A stretch of DNA of 64,000 nucleotides from Lucinisca nassula (Eukaryota > Mollusca > Bivalvia > Lucinida > Lucinidae): the NCBI GenBank assembly GCA_963580285.1, contig OY757026.1:67767396-67831395 (forward strand). Direction: 5' to 3'. Below, in pieces: positions 41,513 to 51,345 of the stretch (position 1 is the first letter of the stretch; each line of letters starts with the position of its first letter). Made by a program: the position numbers and the translations under genes. The notes below the pieces were generated by a model. It was not told the origin of the DNA. It saw nothing but the letters and a program-made list of their open reading frames with translations, and did no database searches.

Positions 41513-43352
41513 CGTAGTTTATGGTACTGATAACCCTGATTAAGGAGTTTAGCAGTTAATAATTTATTACGATTAATTTATTAATAATTTTTTAAACTCT
41601 ATCACAATATTTAATCACATGCGCCCCAACAGCAGTAAGACAGTAAGTTAATAACTCAGAAAGCTCAGTAGTAGTGCAAGAGCTAGAATCTGCAACAAAC
41701 CGCGCCCTGCAAGGCCCCTCATGAAGTTTTGGTAACCAGTATAGCGTAGGAAGCCTGTCTTGGCCCTCGTTAACACACACAGCAAACCCGGCGGCTGAAT
41801 GACAAACATGTTTATCCACCATAGCTCTCCCCAGCCAAAGGCCGAAGCCCATAGGCCCCAGCACCACCAAGCTCCTGCCCAAGCACGCCAACACAGCGGA
41901 GCCGCCACACAACGACGACGCCGCCAGCGGCCCCGTCTGCAGGGGCCAAAACAACCCCCCCCCCATGAAACCCCCGAACACCCAGCTCAAGATGACGCAA
42001 AGACGTCCCGGGCCCAGGAGGCAACAAGTTAGCATTTAAAAACTGGTGAATAAACGCATTTCTTTCTATTCTCAAAATACTAAGTTTCCAGTCCTTAAGG
42101 GCCCGCTGCTCAACATACTCTCGCCCAAACCATCGACCACCGAACCCATTCAAGGAAGCAGCGATTTCATCTCTACATTTACCGCAACCAACTCATTTTT
42201 TATTTAGAAGGAAACCGATATTTCGGTCCTTTAGAAATTATATTCCTTTTCCTAGAATCAGGAATAATTTTCAAATTGCCAGCAACCACACGACCAGCAG
42301 CAGGATAGCAATACTTTGGGTTTTTACAATCACATGAATCAGGAGTATTAGTATCAATATCAAGATCTGAACCAAGTTTATTGAAACTAAAAATGATAGA
42401 TCTAACAGGTTTGCTACATCCATAGCAAATTATAGGTGTTTAAGCACCCTGAAAATAAGCAGGAATGGAAGAAAGCACCGATCTCCCACGGAAGACACCG
42501 GGCAAATCCACAAAATCCACACCCCCACCAACGAAGGACACCCAGAAGAAACGACGTCCATGATTAATTTCAGAATCAATGTAAGGACGGAGAGCATGCT
42601 GAGTATAGCCTCTAGTTAAGAGAGCCGCATCATATAACTGATGAGAACCATCGTAGAATTTATTCGACTCGGTGTCCAGAAGACGCAAAACAGAAACGGG
42701 CAATGAACCCAAAAATGAAAGCATAGAGCGGCGTCCACGATCCAACAACATAACTGACAGTCACTTCAGTCTTGTATTGTTTCGTTTAAACGCACGTGAT
42801 CTACGTTTAAAGTTACCATTTTTCCTGGTGCCGTGAGATCCAGCTCCGCGCTCTTGACACTCCAGGAGCGAGAAAACACCAAAGTCCGGCACTCCGGAAA
42901 CATCACCCCCACGACAAATGCTGCCACCAAACCCTAGTGAAAAAGGGGTCTATAAAAATTTAATCCATTTCAGTTCAGCTTCATGTCTTTTGATTATTTT
43001 GAATCTAGATGTAGAATTTGCATCACAACAAAGTTTTTCCACTGGTTGCACAACAACGCCACTCACAGAATGACCCGCACGTCGAAAGCGACGGCACAAG
43101 AAAGTGTCAGTTTCCCCAGGCCTACTCATTCTACGATAATGCCCGTTCAATCTAATTTTAAGCATGCGGTTAGTTTGACCGACGAACTGCATATCACAGT
43201 TTGCAGCACGTCATGTAATAAGATAAATTAAATCTGTAGACTGTCATGTCAAATCAGACATGTTAACTACAGAGAAGCGTCTACCGTTTACAGATGAAGT
43301 AACGGTAGACGCAGTGCTTAAATGCGAACAACATCTGCAGCTCTGCATAACA
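41513..43352 (-). mobile_element. PLE 5' half: endonuclease, linker, RT N-terminus, hypermutated
   Basis: Read on the minus strand from 43352: GIY-YIG endonuclease, linker (the FSLLECQERGAGSHGTRKNG area), SVMLLDRGRR, LPVSVLRLLDTESNKFYD, YTQHALRPYIDSEINHGRRF, the CxC region near 42330, KGPKYRFPSK, the NNVVVV area (41905, where the UGA of other copies is UGG), PTLYWLPKLH and TTTELSELLT, to about 41580. It is then scrambled with a short RT piece (41513-41580). Stops: UGA 43244, 43211 and 42761; UAG 42950; UAA 42440; plus frameshifts near 41830 and 42195. Many patches are A-to-G in sense. This is the only copy in the window showing the 5' half, and it proves the N-terminal position of the endonuclease. 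Confidence 0.88.
42950..43337 (-). pseudogene. GIY-YIG endonuclease domain of the PLE, with two in-frame UGA codons
   Basis: Reading from an ATG at 43335-43337: a cysteine cluster (MQSCRCCSHLSTASTVTS) corresponding to the CCHH knuckle of PLE endonucleases; UGA at 43244-43246; DLIYLIT (the GIY element); UGA at 43211-43213; RAANCDMQFVGQTNR (the YIG element as FVG); KIRLNGHYRRM (catalytic Arg and conserved His); then KIIKRHEAELKWIKFL and a UAG at 42950. Sister domains have cysteine just before and just after the GIY strand, exactly where the two UGA codons lie. The domain would nick target DNA for integration. The UAG (a glutamine position in relatives, by my recollection) makes this copy a pseudogene. 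Confidence 0.82.
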
Positions 43353-43809
43353 GAAGCATAACAAAGATCAGGAATCGATACAATTAACTTACTCCACCCA
43401 CCAAAGACACCAAAGGGAAAGAAATACAAACATTAAGCGACCAGACCATAATGGAAACCCAAACAAAGGAAGGCCACAAGGACAGCCACTTTCCCACAAA
43501 ATGGCCATATGGCCATCCAAAATTAAAAGACACAAGTGATACACACAGCAAGCAACAAACAACAACACAAACAAACCGCCACAGAAGAACCGCCCTAGAA
43601 CGGTCAGTGGAAAGATTTCCACTGGGGGGCCCAAATCGATCCCACGCGGCCACAATCCTCGCCCCCACCTCCGCCGCGACCTAGACAAATAATTTGTTCA
43701 GTCCGCATGAAGGCCTCCTAACTCATCAGTGCAACATCTCCGTGAACACAAAAAAATCAAAGAACCACAGAGGTGAGACAACGGTGAGGACTCGACAGCA
43801 AGAAACCAC
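43353..43809 (-). mobile_element. PLE terminal segment (probable 5' pLTR) upstream of the endonuclease
   Basis: Antisense copy of the last 450 bp of the element, ending at AAAGATCAGGAATCG (43363) immediately upstream, in sense, of the endonuclease start. That is the position of the 5' pseudo-LTR in PLEs. 43450-43690 is strongly T-to-C shifted on the plus strand, for example GCCCAAATCGATCCCACGCG against GCTTAAATCGATTTTACGTG. A repeat E copy cuts it at 43808. Confidence 0.82.
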
Positions 43810-43992
43810 TGCCCAGGCAAAGCGGTGCGAGTCGGACCGTCCATGCTTATAAACCCTATCGGTTTCAATGGGCGACAGGTTTTGAAATGTCATTTCATCT
43901 CAATGTCGGGTAATAGTCCCACAAAATTGGAAGCAACGTCTCCAAAATGGCTTATACAGTGTTGACGGGGACGTTAAACCTCAGATCAGTTC
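43808..43992 (+). mobile_element. Repeat E, 5'-truncated
   Basis: From CCAGGCAAAGCGGTGCGAGT through GGCGACAGGTTTTGAAATGT and GACGGGGACGTTAAACCTCA. Closest to the 24.2 kb copy. Confidence 0.78.
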
Positions 43993-44697
43993 CTTAGTGC
44001 TGAGGTTGATGCAGCGGTATTGACGTCAGTACTCAAGTACTGGTTTAAATAACTATATTATATCTCTAATTTTTGCTGTATAAATTTCTATTTTTTCATA
44101 AACTAAGACTGACTTGTCAGGTGGGACATGTATCTTAGCGGATTTGGTTGCCACTTTTTGTAATATTTTGTAATATTTTAAATTTTGCAAGTCTCGCTAC
44201 TTTGGACATCTCCTTCCTGATGCCCGGGACTTCCGTGGTGTGTGGGCCATGTTTGCTGATGTTGGCTTGGTGGGGGTCGCCTATGCCAGATGCCTCCAGT
44301 TGACCTGTCTCATGAGGTACGTCGGTCGATGTGTGCTCGGAGGGGGATGTGCTGTGTTTATCGGGTCTTGTCCGGCATTCGTTTCGGTTTCAAAACATTG
44401 GGGTTGAGACACACTGATGAAGATTAAATATCAGAAAGGCCTCTGTGTCACTAAATGTGGTATAGTTTCGCCTTAATCAAACAAACAAACAAATTGCATG
44501 TTTTATGACAACACAAATAAATAAGGTGCTAAGTGCAGACTCTTGAAAATATATATAGCCAAATGCGCGGCTCAGTCAACAACCTGTCTTATCGTCGTGC
44601 ACTACAATCAATGAAATCGCTTTTTGTGCGATGTTTGAAGTTTTGCGGCGTGTAACTAAATATTTGTCACAACTGTGCTTACATATTGTTGGGTAGC
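43993..44697. other. No gene; possible SINE-like tail near 44470
   Basis: A GC-rich stretch at 44205-44390 is followed by AGGCCTCTGTGTCACTAAAT, GTGGTATAGTTTCGCCTTAA and a CAAA repeat (44475-44490), which looks like the 3' end of an unidentified SINE. Confidence 0.4.
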
Positions 44698-45480
44698 CTG
44701 GCAATCAGGCCCTGTATTTTAGTCATTCTTACTAACAAGGTACACAACCACTGTAAACCTACTAGAAATGTGTATTATTTATTGCCCCTTATCTAAAATA
44801 CAGGCCTGGCAATCAGGCCCTGCATTTAAGTCATTCGTACTAACAAGGTACACAACCACTGTAAAGTAGAAGTAAAACAAAGATCAGGAATCGATACAAT
44901 TAACTTACTCCAACCGTCAAAGACACCAAAGGGAAAGAAATACAAACATTAAGCGACCAGACCATAATGGAAACCTAAACAAAGGAAGGCCATAAGGACA
45001 GTTACTTTCCCACAAAATGGCCATATGGCCATCCAAAATTAAAAGACACAAGTGATACACACAGTAAGTAACAACATAAATAAATCGCCACAGAAGAACC
45101 GCCTTGGAACGATCAGTGGAAAGATTTCCACTGGGGGGCTTAAATCGATTTTACGTGGCCACAATCCTCGCCCTTACTTCCGCAGCGATTTAGACAAATA
45201 ATTTGTTCAGTCCGCATGAAGGCCTCCTAACTCATCAGTGCAACATCTCCGTGAACACAAATAATCAAAGAACCACAGAGGTGAGACAACGGTGAGGACT
45301 CGACAGCTACTAGAAATGTGTACATGTATTATTATTTGCCCTTTATCTAAAATACAGGCCTGGCAATCAGGCCCTGCATTTAAGTCATTCTTACTAACAA
45401 GGTACACAACCACTGTAAACCTACTAGAAATGTGCATTATTATTTGCCCCTTTTTCAAAATACAGGGCCTGTTTAATCAG
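44698..45480 (+). repeat. About 108-bp tandem repeat, interrupted by a PLE end
   Basis: The unit TGGCAATCAGGCCCTGNATT, TAAGTCATTCTTACTAACAA, GGTACACAACCACTGTAAAC, CTACTAGAAATGTGTATTAT, CCCTTATCTAAAATACAGGC occurs at 44698, 44806 and 45360, with a partial unit at about 45417. The PLE insertion 44866-45306 splits the second unit. Confidence 0.85.
44866..45306 (-). mobile_element. PLE 3' end inserted in a tandem repeat (empty site visible)
   Basis: The terminus abuts ACCACTGTAAA on the left. The 5' truncation, within the GAGGACTCGACAG block, abuts CTACTAGAAATG on the right. Neighbouring intact units read ACTGTAAACCTACTAGAAAT, so the empty site is known; the insertion made no target duplication and lost about one C. 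Confidence 0.9.
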
Positions 45481-46404
45481 ACATTACTCTAGAACATGGT
45501 ATTTGGGATAGTATTAGTGTTTATTAGTAAATTTGTTTTATGAAACTGTTCTATTTAACAGACTGTTACCAGTCTAATTGTTGGACAGTCACAACTGTTT
45601 GAAGTGTATTTTGTTGGCATGCTACCGTACGGTTGAAGTTTCTTGCGTCACGTACTTAGTATGTAGGCGTTATGATTTTGTACTCTTTCAACCCTTTATA
45701 GCCAAGTACAGATACCTTTGCAAACAGTGTAGAACTGGTGAAATGGCTCATAATGGGACATCTCATTTTGTTCTACATGGTTTGCACTGCTTTTGACTAA
45801 TATTGACTATACACCCAGTTTACATGTGTAGAACGGACGTGTACAAATACAGTGATTGGAGACTGAAATTGAGAAACTCGCGTGGAAGCGGTAAAATCTT
45901 ACCCTGGCCATTTTTAAATGTTGCAGAGGATATTTCTTCTTTTATTCTTATACTTCGCCACAATTTCACATTTCTTATGACTAATCTGCAGGCAGCTGGT
46001 TCATATGAAATGCTGATTCCAATCTCTGAAAATTTTATAAAGTCGTCTGCCTTAAGTTTTTGTATGGCGCTTTTAAGACACTAACACGCCAGTGCGCTTG
46101 TGTAGATATTCATTGTTGGTTTTTTAAAAGGCATGTGTCGTCTGATCATTCCTGGAATTTTTCAACTTAAGACAGTGCATGTATACAAATATGCGCGAGA
46201 AAATGTTCAAAACAATCACCGGAATGAATGAATCTGAGCATAAAACTGAAAAAAGCCGGAATACATTTTGTGCTGACTCATTTTTCTATGCCGGAGGAGT
46301 GGGGGCAAACTTCTTTAAAACTTGCAGCACAGCAAACAATCACAGAATGAATCTGTCATTGAAATAATTAATATACATTACTAAGGAAATTATCAGACTC
46401 ACCA
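45481..46404. other. No feature recognised
   Basis: A weak inverted pair (GCAAACAGTGTAGAACTGGT at 45720 against GTTCTACATGGTTTGCACTG at 45769) suggests a degraded MITE. Short open frames lack domains. Confidence 0.4.
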
Positions 46405-46456
46405 ACACCACAGCAAAAGCACCGACTCGAAACGGTCAGTAATAATTATTGGCGGG

Positions 46457-46846
46457 CTTTGATGAGTTAGGAGGCCTTCATGCGGACTGAACAAATTATT
46501 TGTCTAAATCGCGACGGAAGTAAGGGCGAGGATTGTGGCCACGTAAAATCGATTTAAGCCCCCCAGTGGAATTCGTTTCCGCTGACCGTTCCAAGGCGGT
46601 TCTTCTGTCGCGGTTTATTTTTGTTATGGTTTGTCTTTGGGTGTTTGTGTCGCTTGTGTTATTTTATTTTGGATAGCCTATTGGCCGTTTGTGGGAAAGT
46701 AACTGTCCTTTTGGCTTTCCGCTATTGATGTTTCCATTAGGGTCTGTTGTTTCATGTTTGTGTTTCTTTCCCTTTGGTGTCTCTGATGGGAGCTGTGGAT
46801 GGTTGATTGTATCGATTCCTGATCATTGCTTCGACTTCTATTTTAA
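46457..46846 (+). mobile_element. PLE 3' end, older subfamily
   Basis: Sense copy from TTTGATGAGTTAGGAGGCCT to GATTGTATCGATTCCTGATC and GACTTCTATTTTAAG. 5'-truncated; resembles 47693-48124 closely. Confidence 0.88.
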
Positions 46847-46851
46847 GTATA

Positions 46852-47118
46852 CTTTACGGGATCCCAACCTTCACCCTCAGGGCCTGAGTTTGCTTTTATG
46901 GCAAACGCTTTCTGACCTTTTGAACACAAAAACTCCTTTGCCGCTCCATGTGTGCTGCATTGATGTATCTTCCAATAAGTCTGACAGAAAAAGCTCTTTC
47001 CACAACAAATGTAGGCGGCCGTGCCCATGTGTTTTCGCTTATGTTCGTTAAGATGTTTTCAATCTCAAGTCTTTAAGTAGTTACATGTCTGGCATGCGGA
47101 AGTCATTTGGAAAAAAGG
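46852..47118 (-). pseudogene. Degenerate C2H2 zinc-finger array
   Basis: On the minus strand: a CQTC start and HLNEHKRKH end of one finger with two UGA codons between them; linker MGTAAY; a second finger CCGKSF...WKIHQCSTH whose first cysteine is lost; linker GAAKEF; and a third finger start LCSKGQKAFAIK with its second cysteine replaced by glycine. Spacing C-x12-H-x4-H is kept in the second finger. The pattern is that of a KRAB/Krueppel-type array in decay, perhaps a retrocopy or a fragment of a transposon-borne gene. It lies directly behind a PLE end. Confidence 0.6.
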
Positions 47119-47149
47119 AATACATTATGTCACAACGAAAATGTATTTC

Positions 47150-47692
47150 CCATGACCAAAATCCCGTGAATTGCCATCTTGTTGTTGCGATATGTTGAAA
47201 ACCATTATCAATATGGCGTTTACAATATCACAATTGTGGAAATTACCGTGAACTTTACCTTCCCGATTTTGTAACGTGAACAAGATCATTTTATAAAACT
47301 TTACTTACCAGGCAAACAAACGGTGTATCGGTGTTAACTCCTACATGGAAACATGCTACAGGTAATATTTGCAATTTCTGATGCGGTAGGATCATCTAAA
47401 ACACTCTATTTGCAATAAATTAAAAATTTATTCTGTTTGCCGTGGTCTTTATCACGATCTGTCGGGCTCGGGGAAAAATGTGGGCGAGCATTTCTCGAAA
47501 ACCAGGCAGTTTCTGCCTTCAAAGCAAACGTCATAAAAAATCGGAAGTTGAGCAGAGTACTTTGGTATATGACTCGTAAAAATGCGTGCTGTAATAACCA
47601 AAATATCGGAAAAAACAGTATCTGAAGCGAGCGATTTACCTCTTAAAATTCCGTTTACTATATCAAATTGTCACGTGGAATCCCCACCCTGG
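47150..47692 (-). mobile_element. Fold-back type DNA element, opposed copy of 33746-34230
   Basis: Reverse-complement match over about 500 bp: CAATTGTGGAAATTACCGTG, GGCAAACAAACGGTG, GTTTGCCGTGGTCTTTATCA, GGCGAGCATTTCTCGAAAAC, GCCTTCAAAGCAAACGTCAT, and the end GTGGAATCCCCACCCTGG. It joins the PLE 3' UTR at TCTCACCTCTGTGG, the same PLE site at which the 33.7 kb copy breaks. Confidence 0.75.
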
Positions 47693-48124
47693 TCTCACCT
47701 CTGTGGTTGTTTGATTATTTGTGTTCACGGAGTTGTTGCACGGATGAGTTAGGAGGCCTTCATGCGGACTGAACAAATTATTTGTCTAAACCGCGACGGA
47801 AGTAAGGGCGAGGATTGTGGCCAAGTAAAATCGATTTAAGCCCCCCAGTGGAATTCGTTTCCGCTGACCGTTCCAGGGCGGTTCTTCTGTCGCGGTTTAT
47901 TTTTGTTATGGTTTTCTTTGGGTGTTTGTGTCGCTTATGTTATTTTATTTTGGATAGCCTATTGGCCATTTTGTGGGAAAGTAACTGTCCTTTTGGCTTT
48001 CCGCTGTTGGTGTTTCCATTAGGGTCTGTTGTTTTATGTTTGTGTGTCTTTCCCTTTGGTGTCTCTGATGGGAGCTGTGGGTTGATTGTATCGATTCCTG
48101 ATCATTGCCTCCACTTCTATTTAA
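47693..48124 (+). mobile_element. PLE 3' end, older subfamily
   Basis: Sense copy from TCTCACCTCTGTGGTTGTTT through AAGGGCGAGGATTGTGGCCA, TGGATAGCCTATTGGCCATT and the terminus TGCCTCCACTTCTATTTAAC. Confidence 0.88.
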
Positions 48125-49224
48125 CAATATCTCCCCTTAGGTTATATTCTGCTTCTTCTGTACGGATTCCCCATTCTATCAATACTTTTAGTGCTATGTT
48201 GCCGTCGGTATTGGTGAGGCCCATTAATTTGTTTTATGCCGATTCCGTTAATTTAACTGGAGCAGATAATACTAATTTATTTGAAACTAGAGAAAGCGAC
48301 AAGTGGGTCACGTATACCCCCGGCGAGCGCCATACCCTGATATATCTTTTGAGCTTGTATGTATTATAAATGAAGATGTCAAGAGGCTATAAGAATCTAT
48401 AAATGTGCTTGTAAAAGCTAAACCAAACATAAACTTTCTAAATGGAAGAAGGGAGTGAGGGCATCAAAATTACTGAAGGGGTGGGGGTATCAATGTTACT
48501 GAAGCAGCAGGGTGGGGTATGCATCAATGAAATCTTTGGACTGGTATGAAACATCGATGCAAACATCGATTGAATTTATCTTAGAGTTTAGAACATACAG
48601 GCATCTATAAAATTTGTCATAAAACTTGAACCAAATGTAAAATTTCTAAGTCCGTGACCTTGAGGTCAAGGTCTATTTCTCCAAGCACCGAGTTTTCAGG
48701 GATGTTTTCTACCTGGTTTCTCCCTTAATTCCCGTGTAGTATCGTACATTATAACATAAATTAAAGACACATGTTTTTCTCTATACAAAAGGTATGGCCC
48801 GTCTAATACTTTGAAAAACACAAGTCCTTCGGACCATAGTGCACATCAAATGCTTATCTCATCTAAGTGATTATGAGGTGATTATGAGCAGAGTGGTACG
48901 TTTAATAGGGGGCACAATAAGGGAATTTTTGTGATGGTATAGTTTTACTGAGATTGTTTCCAACAAAATGTTGTATTAAATTACATTTTTATTTTATTTT
49001 CAAGAAAATCACTGACATCCATTGTTTCATTAACTCAAACGTCAAAAGAAGTAAACAAACAAGATAAATGAATTGATTAATCTCAAAATTTAATATATCA
49101 GTTAACCTTTATTAATTTATTTATTTACTTTCTTTTTATTTCTTTTTTTAGAAAATATCTGACACACATATCATATAATATCTATAACATTCGAATTTTT
49201 TATTTCCAGTCAAGATGAAACTAT
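48125..49224. other. No gene or repeat recognised
   Basis: AT-rich. CCGTGACCTTGAGGTCAAGG (48651) forms a small palindrome around TGACCTTGAGGTCA. The word AAGTGGAGGTATT-type PLE relics are absent. Probably single-copy DNA. Confidence 0.4.
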
Positions 49225-49345
49225 AAACAATGTAAATCACATTGTTTTCACCATGTAAAACATATTGTTGGTACTCGTTAGAACCATCTCTCCGAAGCGG
49301 TTCTAATGGGTACCAACAATGTATGTTTTATGGAAATATGAAAGA
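49225..49345. mobile_element. MITE remnant with the shared palindromic core
   Basis: ACATTGTTTTCACCATGTAA, AACATATTGTTGGTACTCGT, TAGAACCATCTCTCCGAAGC, GGTTCTAATGGGTACCAACA, ATGTATGTTTTATGG: the MITE-A/B core with different flanks, and an outer inverted pair of its own (CATGTAAAACATATTGTTGG against CCAACAATGTATGTTTTATG). Confidence 0.65.
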
Positions 49346-50582
49346 TATCCGGATTTCTATCTGAAAAAAAAATCATTGTTTGTGTAAAATTTTACCAATA
49401 CATTTCAATAGACATTTTTTGTAATGATTATAAATAATGGTGACAGACAAAAGTGCTATTGTTTCTTCCATTTAATAAAACTAGAAGTGAAGGCAATGAT
49501 AAGAAATAAACACAAACATGAAATAACTAGACCCTAATAGAAATATCAATAGCGGAAAGCCAAAAGAACAGTCACTTTCCAACAACCGTGATTTGGTCAA
49601 CTACGATGCATGCAGTCCGTCGTAAAACATTTATGTTGTACCAAATCTTTTTATGTCGAAAAACGAATTTACAAAATGGGTGGTAAAGTCATTGCAAGTA
49701 TATATTTTTCTGAAGTCATAGACTACGTCACCATAAAATTCGGGTTCCGATAGACCTAGTTGCAGAAGAGATTTAATTACAAAACTGAATTTTAAAATAA
49801 AACCGGAATGGCGTCTATAAAATTTAGAGAAAGCTTTGCGTAGTTTACGATAAAATAGAAGTGAAGGCAATGATCAGAAATCGATACAATTAACCCACAG
49901 CTTCCGTCAGAGACACCACAGTCAAAGAAACACAAACATGAAACAACAAGACCCTAATGGAAAACGTCAACACCGGAAACTTACTTTCCCACAAAATAGC
50001 CAATTGGCTATCCAAAACAGAACAATATAAGGGATAAACACACTCAAAGACAAACCATAACAAAAAATAAACCGCAACCGAAGAACCGCCTTGGAACGGC
50101 CAGGGAAACGAATTCCATTGATAACCCTTATTAAGAAGTTTAGCAGTTAACAATTGATTACCATTTTTGAAGTCAGTAACATGATTAGACACCCTGGCAA
50201 ATCGAATTATATGCGAAATATAAACGCCATAGGATGCCGCACGAGGAACAGCACCATCTAAGAAAGGAAAATTTACAAATCTAAAATCACAAACATCGCG
50301 TTTATCATAAATTTTGCAGAACACAAACCAATCTACAATAGATTAATTTAAAATAGAAGTGAAGGCAATGATCAGGAATCGATACAATTAACCCACCGCT
50401 CCCATCAGAGACACCAAAGGGAAAGAAGCACAAACATGAAGCAACTAGACCCTAATGGAAACATCAATAGCGGAAAGCCAAAAGGACAGTTACTTTCTCA
50501 CAAAATGGCCTATTGGCAAAACGTGGCCTAAATCCGAAAACGTGGCCTCGGTATCAGAATAATGTGTTTTATTTAACTGAAG

Positions 50583-50585
<3 letters not shown>

Positions 50586-50647
<62 letters not shown>
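50586..50647 (+). repeat. (TG)n microsatellite at a PLE G-run site
   Basis: About 31 TG dinucleotides replace the GGGGGG run that follows AACTGAAGTTCTG in other PLE copies. Partner tract at 51262-51293. Confidence 0.95.
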
Positions 50648-50648
<1 letters not shown>

Positions 50649-51259
50649 TCGGTTTCAGCTCTGCGTGGAAGCATCATGCAGCCCATCTATTTCTTCAAGC
50701 CCCGATGTGCGGGCGGACTGTGACTGTACTCGTGCACTTGGGCATTGACAAACATAATCTACATAATCAGACACCACATAGCATGATGTCTGATCAGATC
50801 TACTGTGTTTGTTTAAAGTTAAACGAACAGTTCGATTCTCAGTTCAGGACTATTTTCCCAACCTACACGCAGAGACGATCGACCCACCAGTACTCTCAGT
50901 GCTTTGATTTTAAGCATGCAATCGATTCTGTGGGTGGTGTGTTGGCAAAATAATCTCACCAAATACACAATACAGTATTTGCTGTCCTGGTGGACACCAA
51001 GGTGACAATGGTGTCCACAACAAATTTGGTGTCCACAACGACATTTCTTCAAAATATATATCTGCGTCAAATATACTATTATAACACAATAGATACTTGG
51101 CTTAATACAGGTTTCAAAGTGTGACTCTTTTTCTATCTCAACTACTGATGCTAAAATGTAAGTATTTTAGTTTGGTGTCCATTAGTTGGTTATTTTTCTG
51201 GTGGTTCACAGTGAATGCAAGTTGAGGTGACAAATTGTTCACAAGGATGGAAATGTCAG

Positions 51260-51261
<2 letters not shown>

Positions 51262-51293
<32 letters not shown>
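51262..51293 (+). repeat. (TG)n microsatellite, partner of 50586-50647
   Basis: About 16 TG dinucleotides, followed by GGTTTTGAGGGTAAATTTGA, the sequence that lies on the other side of the G run in other PLE copies. Confidence 0.95.
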
Positions 51294-51294
<1 letters not shown>

Positions 51295-51345
51295 TTTTGA
51301 GGGTAAATTTGACTGATCAAATCATTGAAATATACTCAGATTCAA

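Larger units (their letters stand above)
49485..51345 (-). mobile_element. Old PLE RT copy with nested PLE ends and an insertion at a G/GT run
   Basis: RT C-terminal codons (49580-49852), RT middle (50116-50345: FPFLDGAVPRAASYGVYIS, KIYDKRDVCDF) and RT upstream part (50530-50587 and 51294-51345) are all antisense and collinear. They are interrupted by PLE 3' ends at 49485-49565, 49853-50115 and 50353-50520. A further insertion, 50648-51261, is bounded on both sides by (GT)n. The host copy is diverged and the inserted ends belong to the older subfamily. Confidence 0.8.

Noticed and set aside
41799..42032. GC-rich plus-strand frame rich in Pro/Gln/Ala/Arg
   Set aside because: It is the antisense of the hypermutated PLE RT; its composition comes from T-to-C changes that removed stops.
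50513..50953. 146-codon frame
   Set aside because: Starts in a PLE end, crosses (TG)n and repeat E remnants; artefact.
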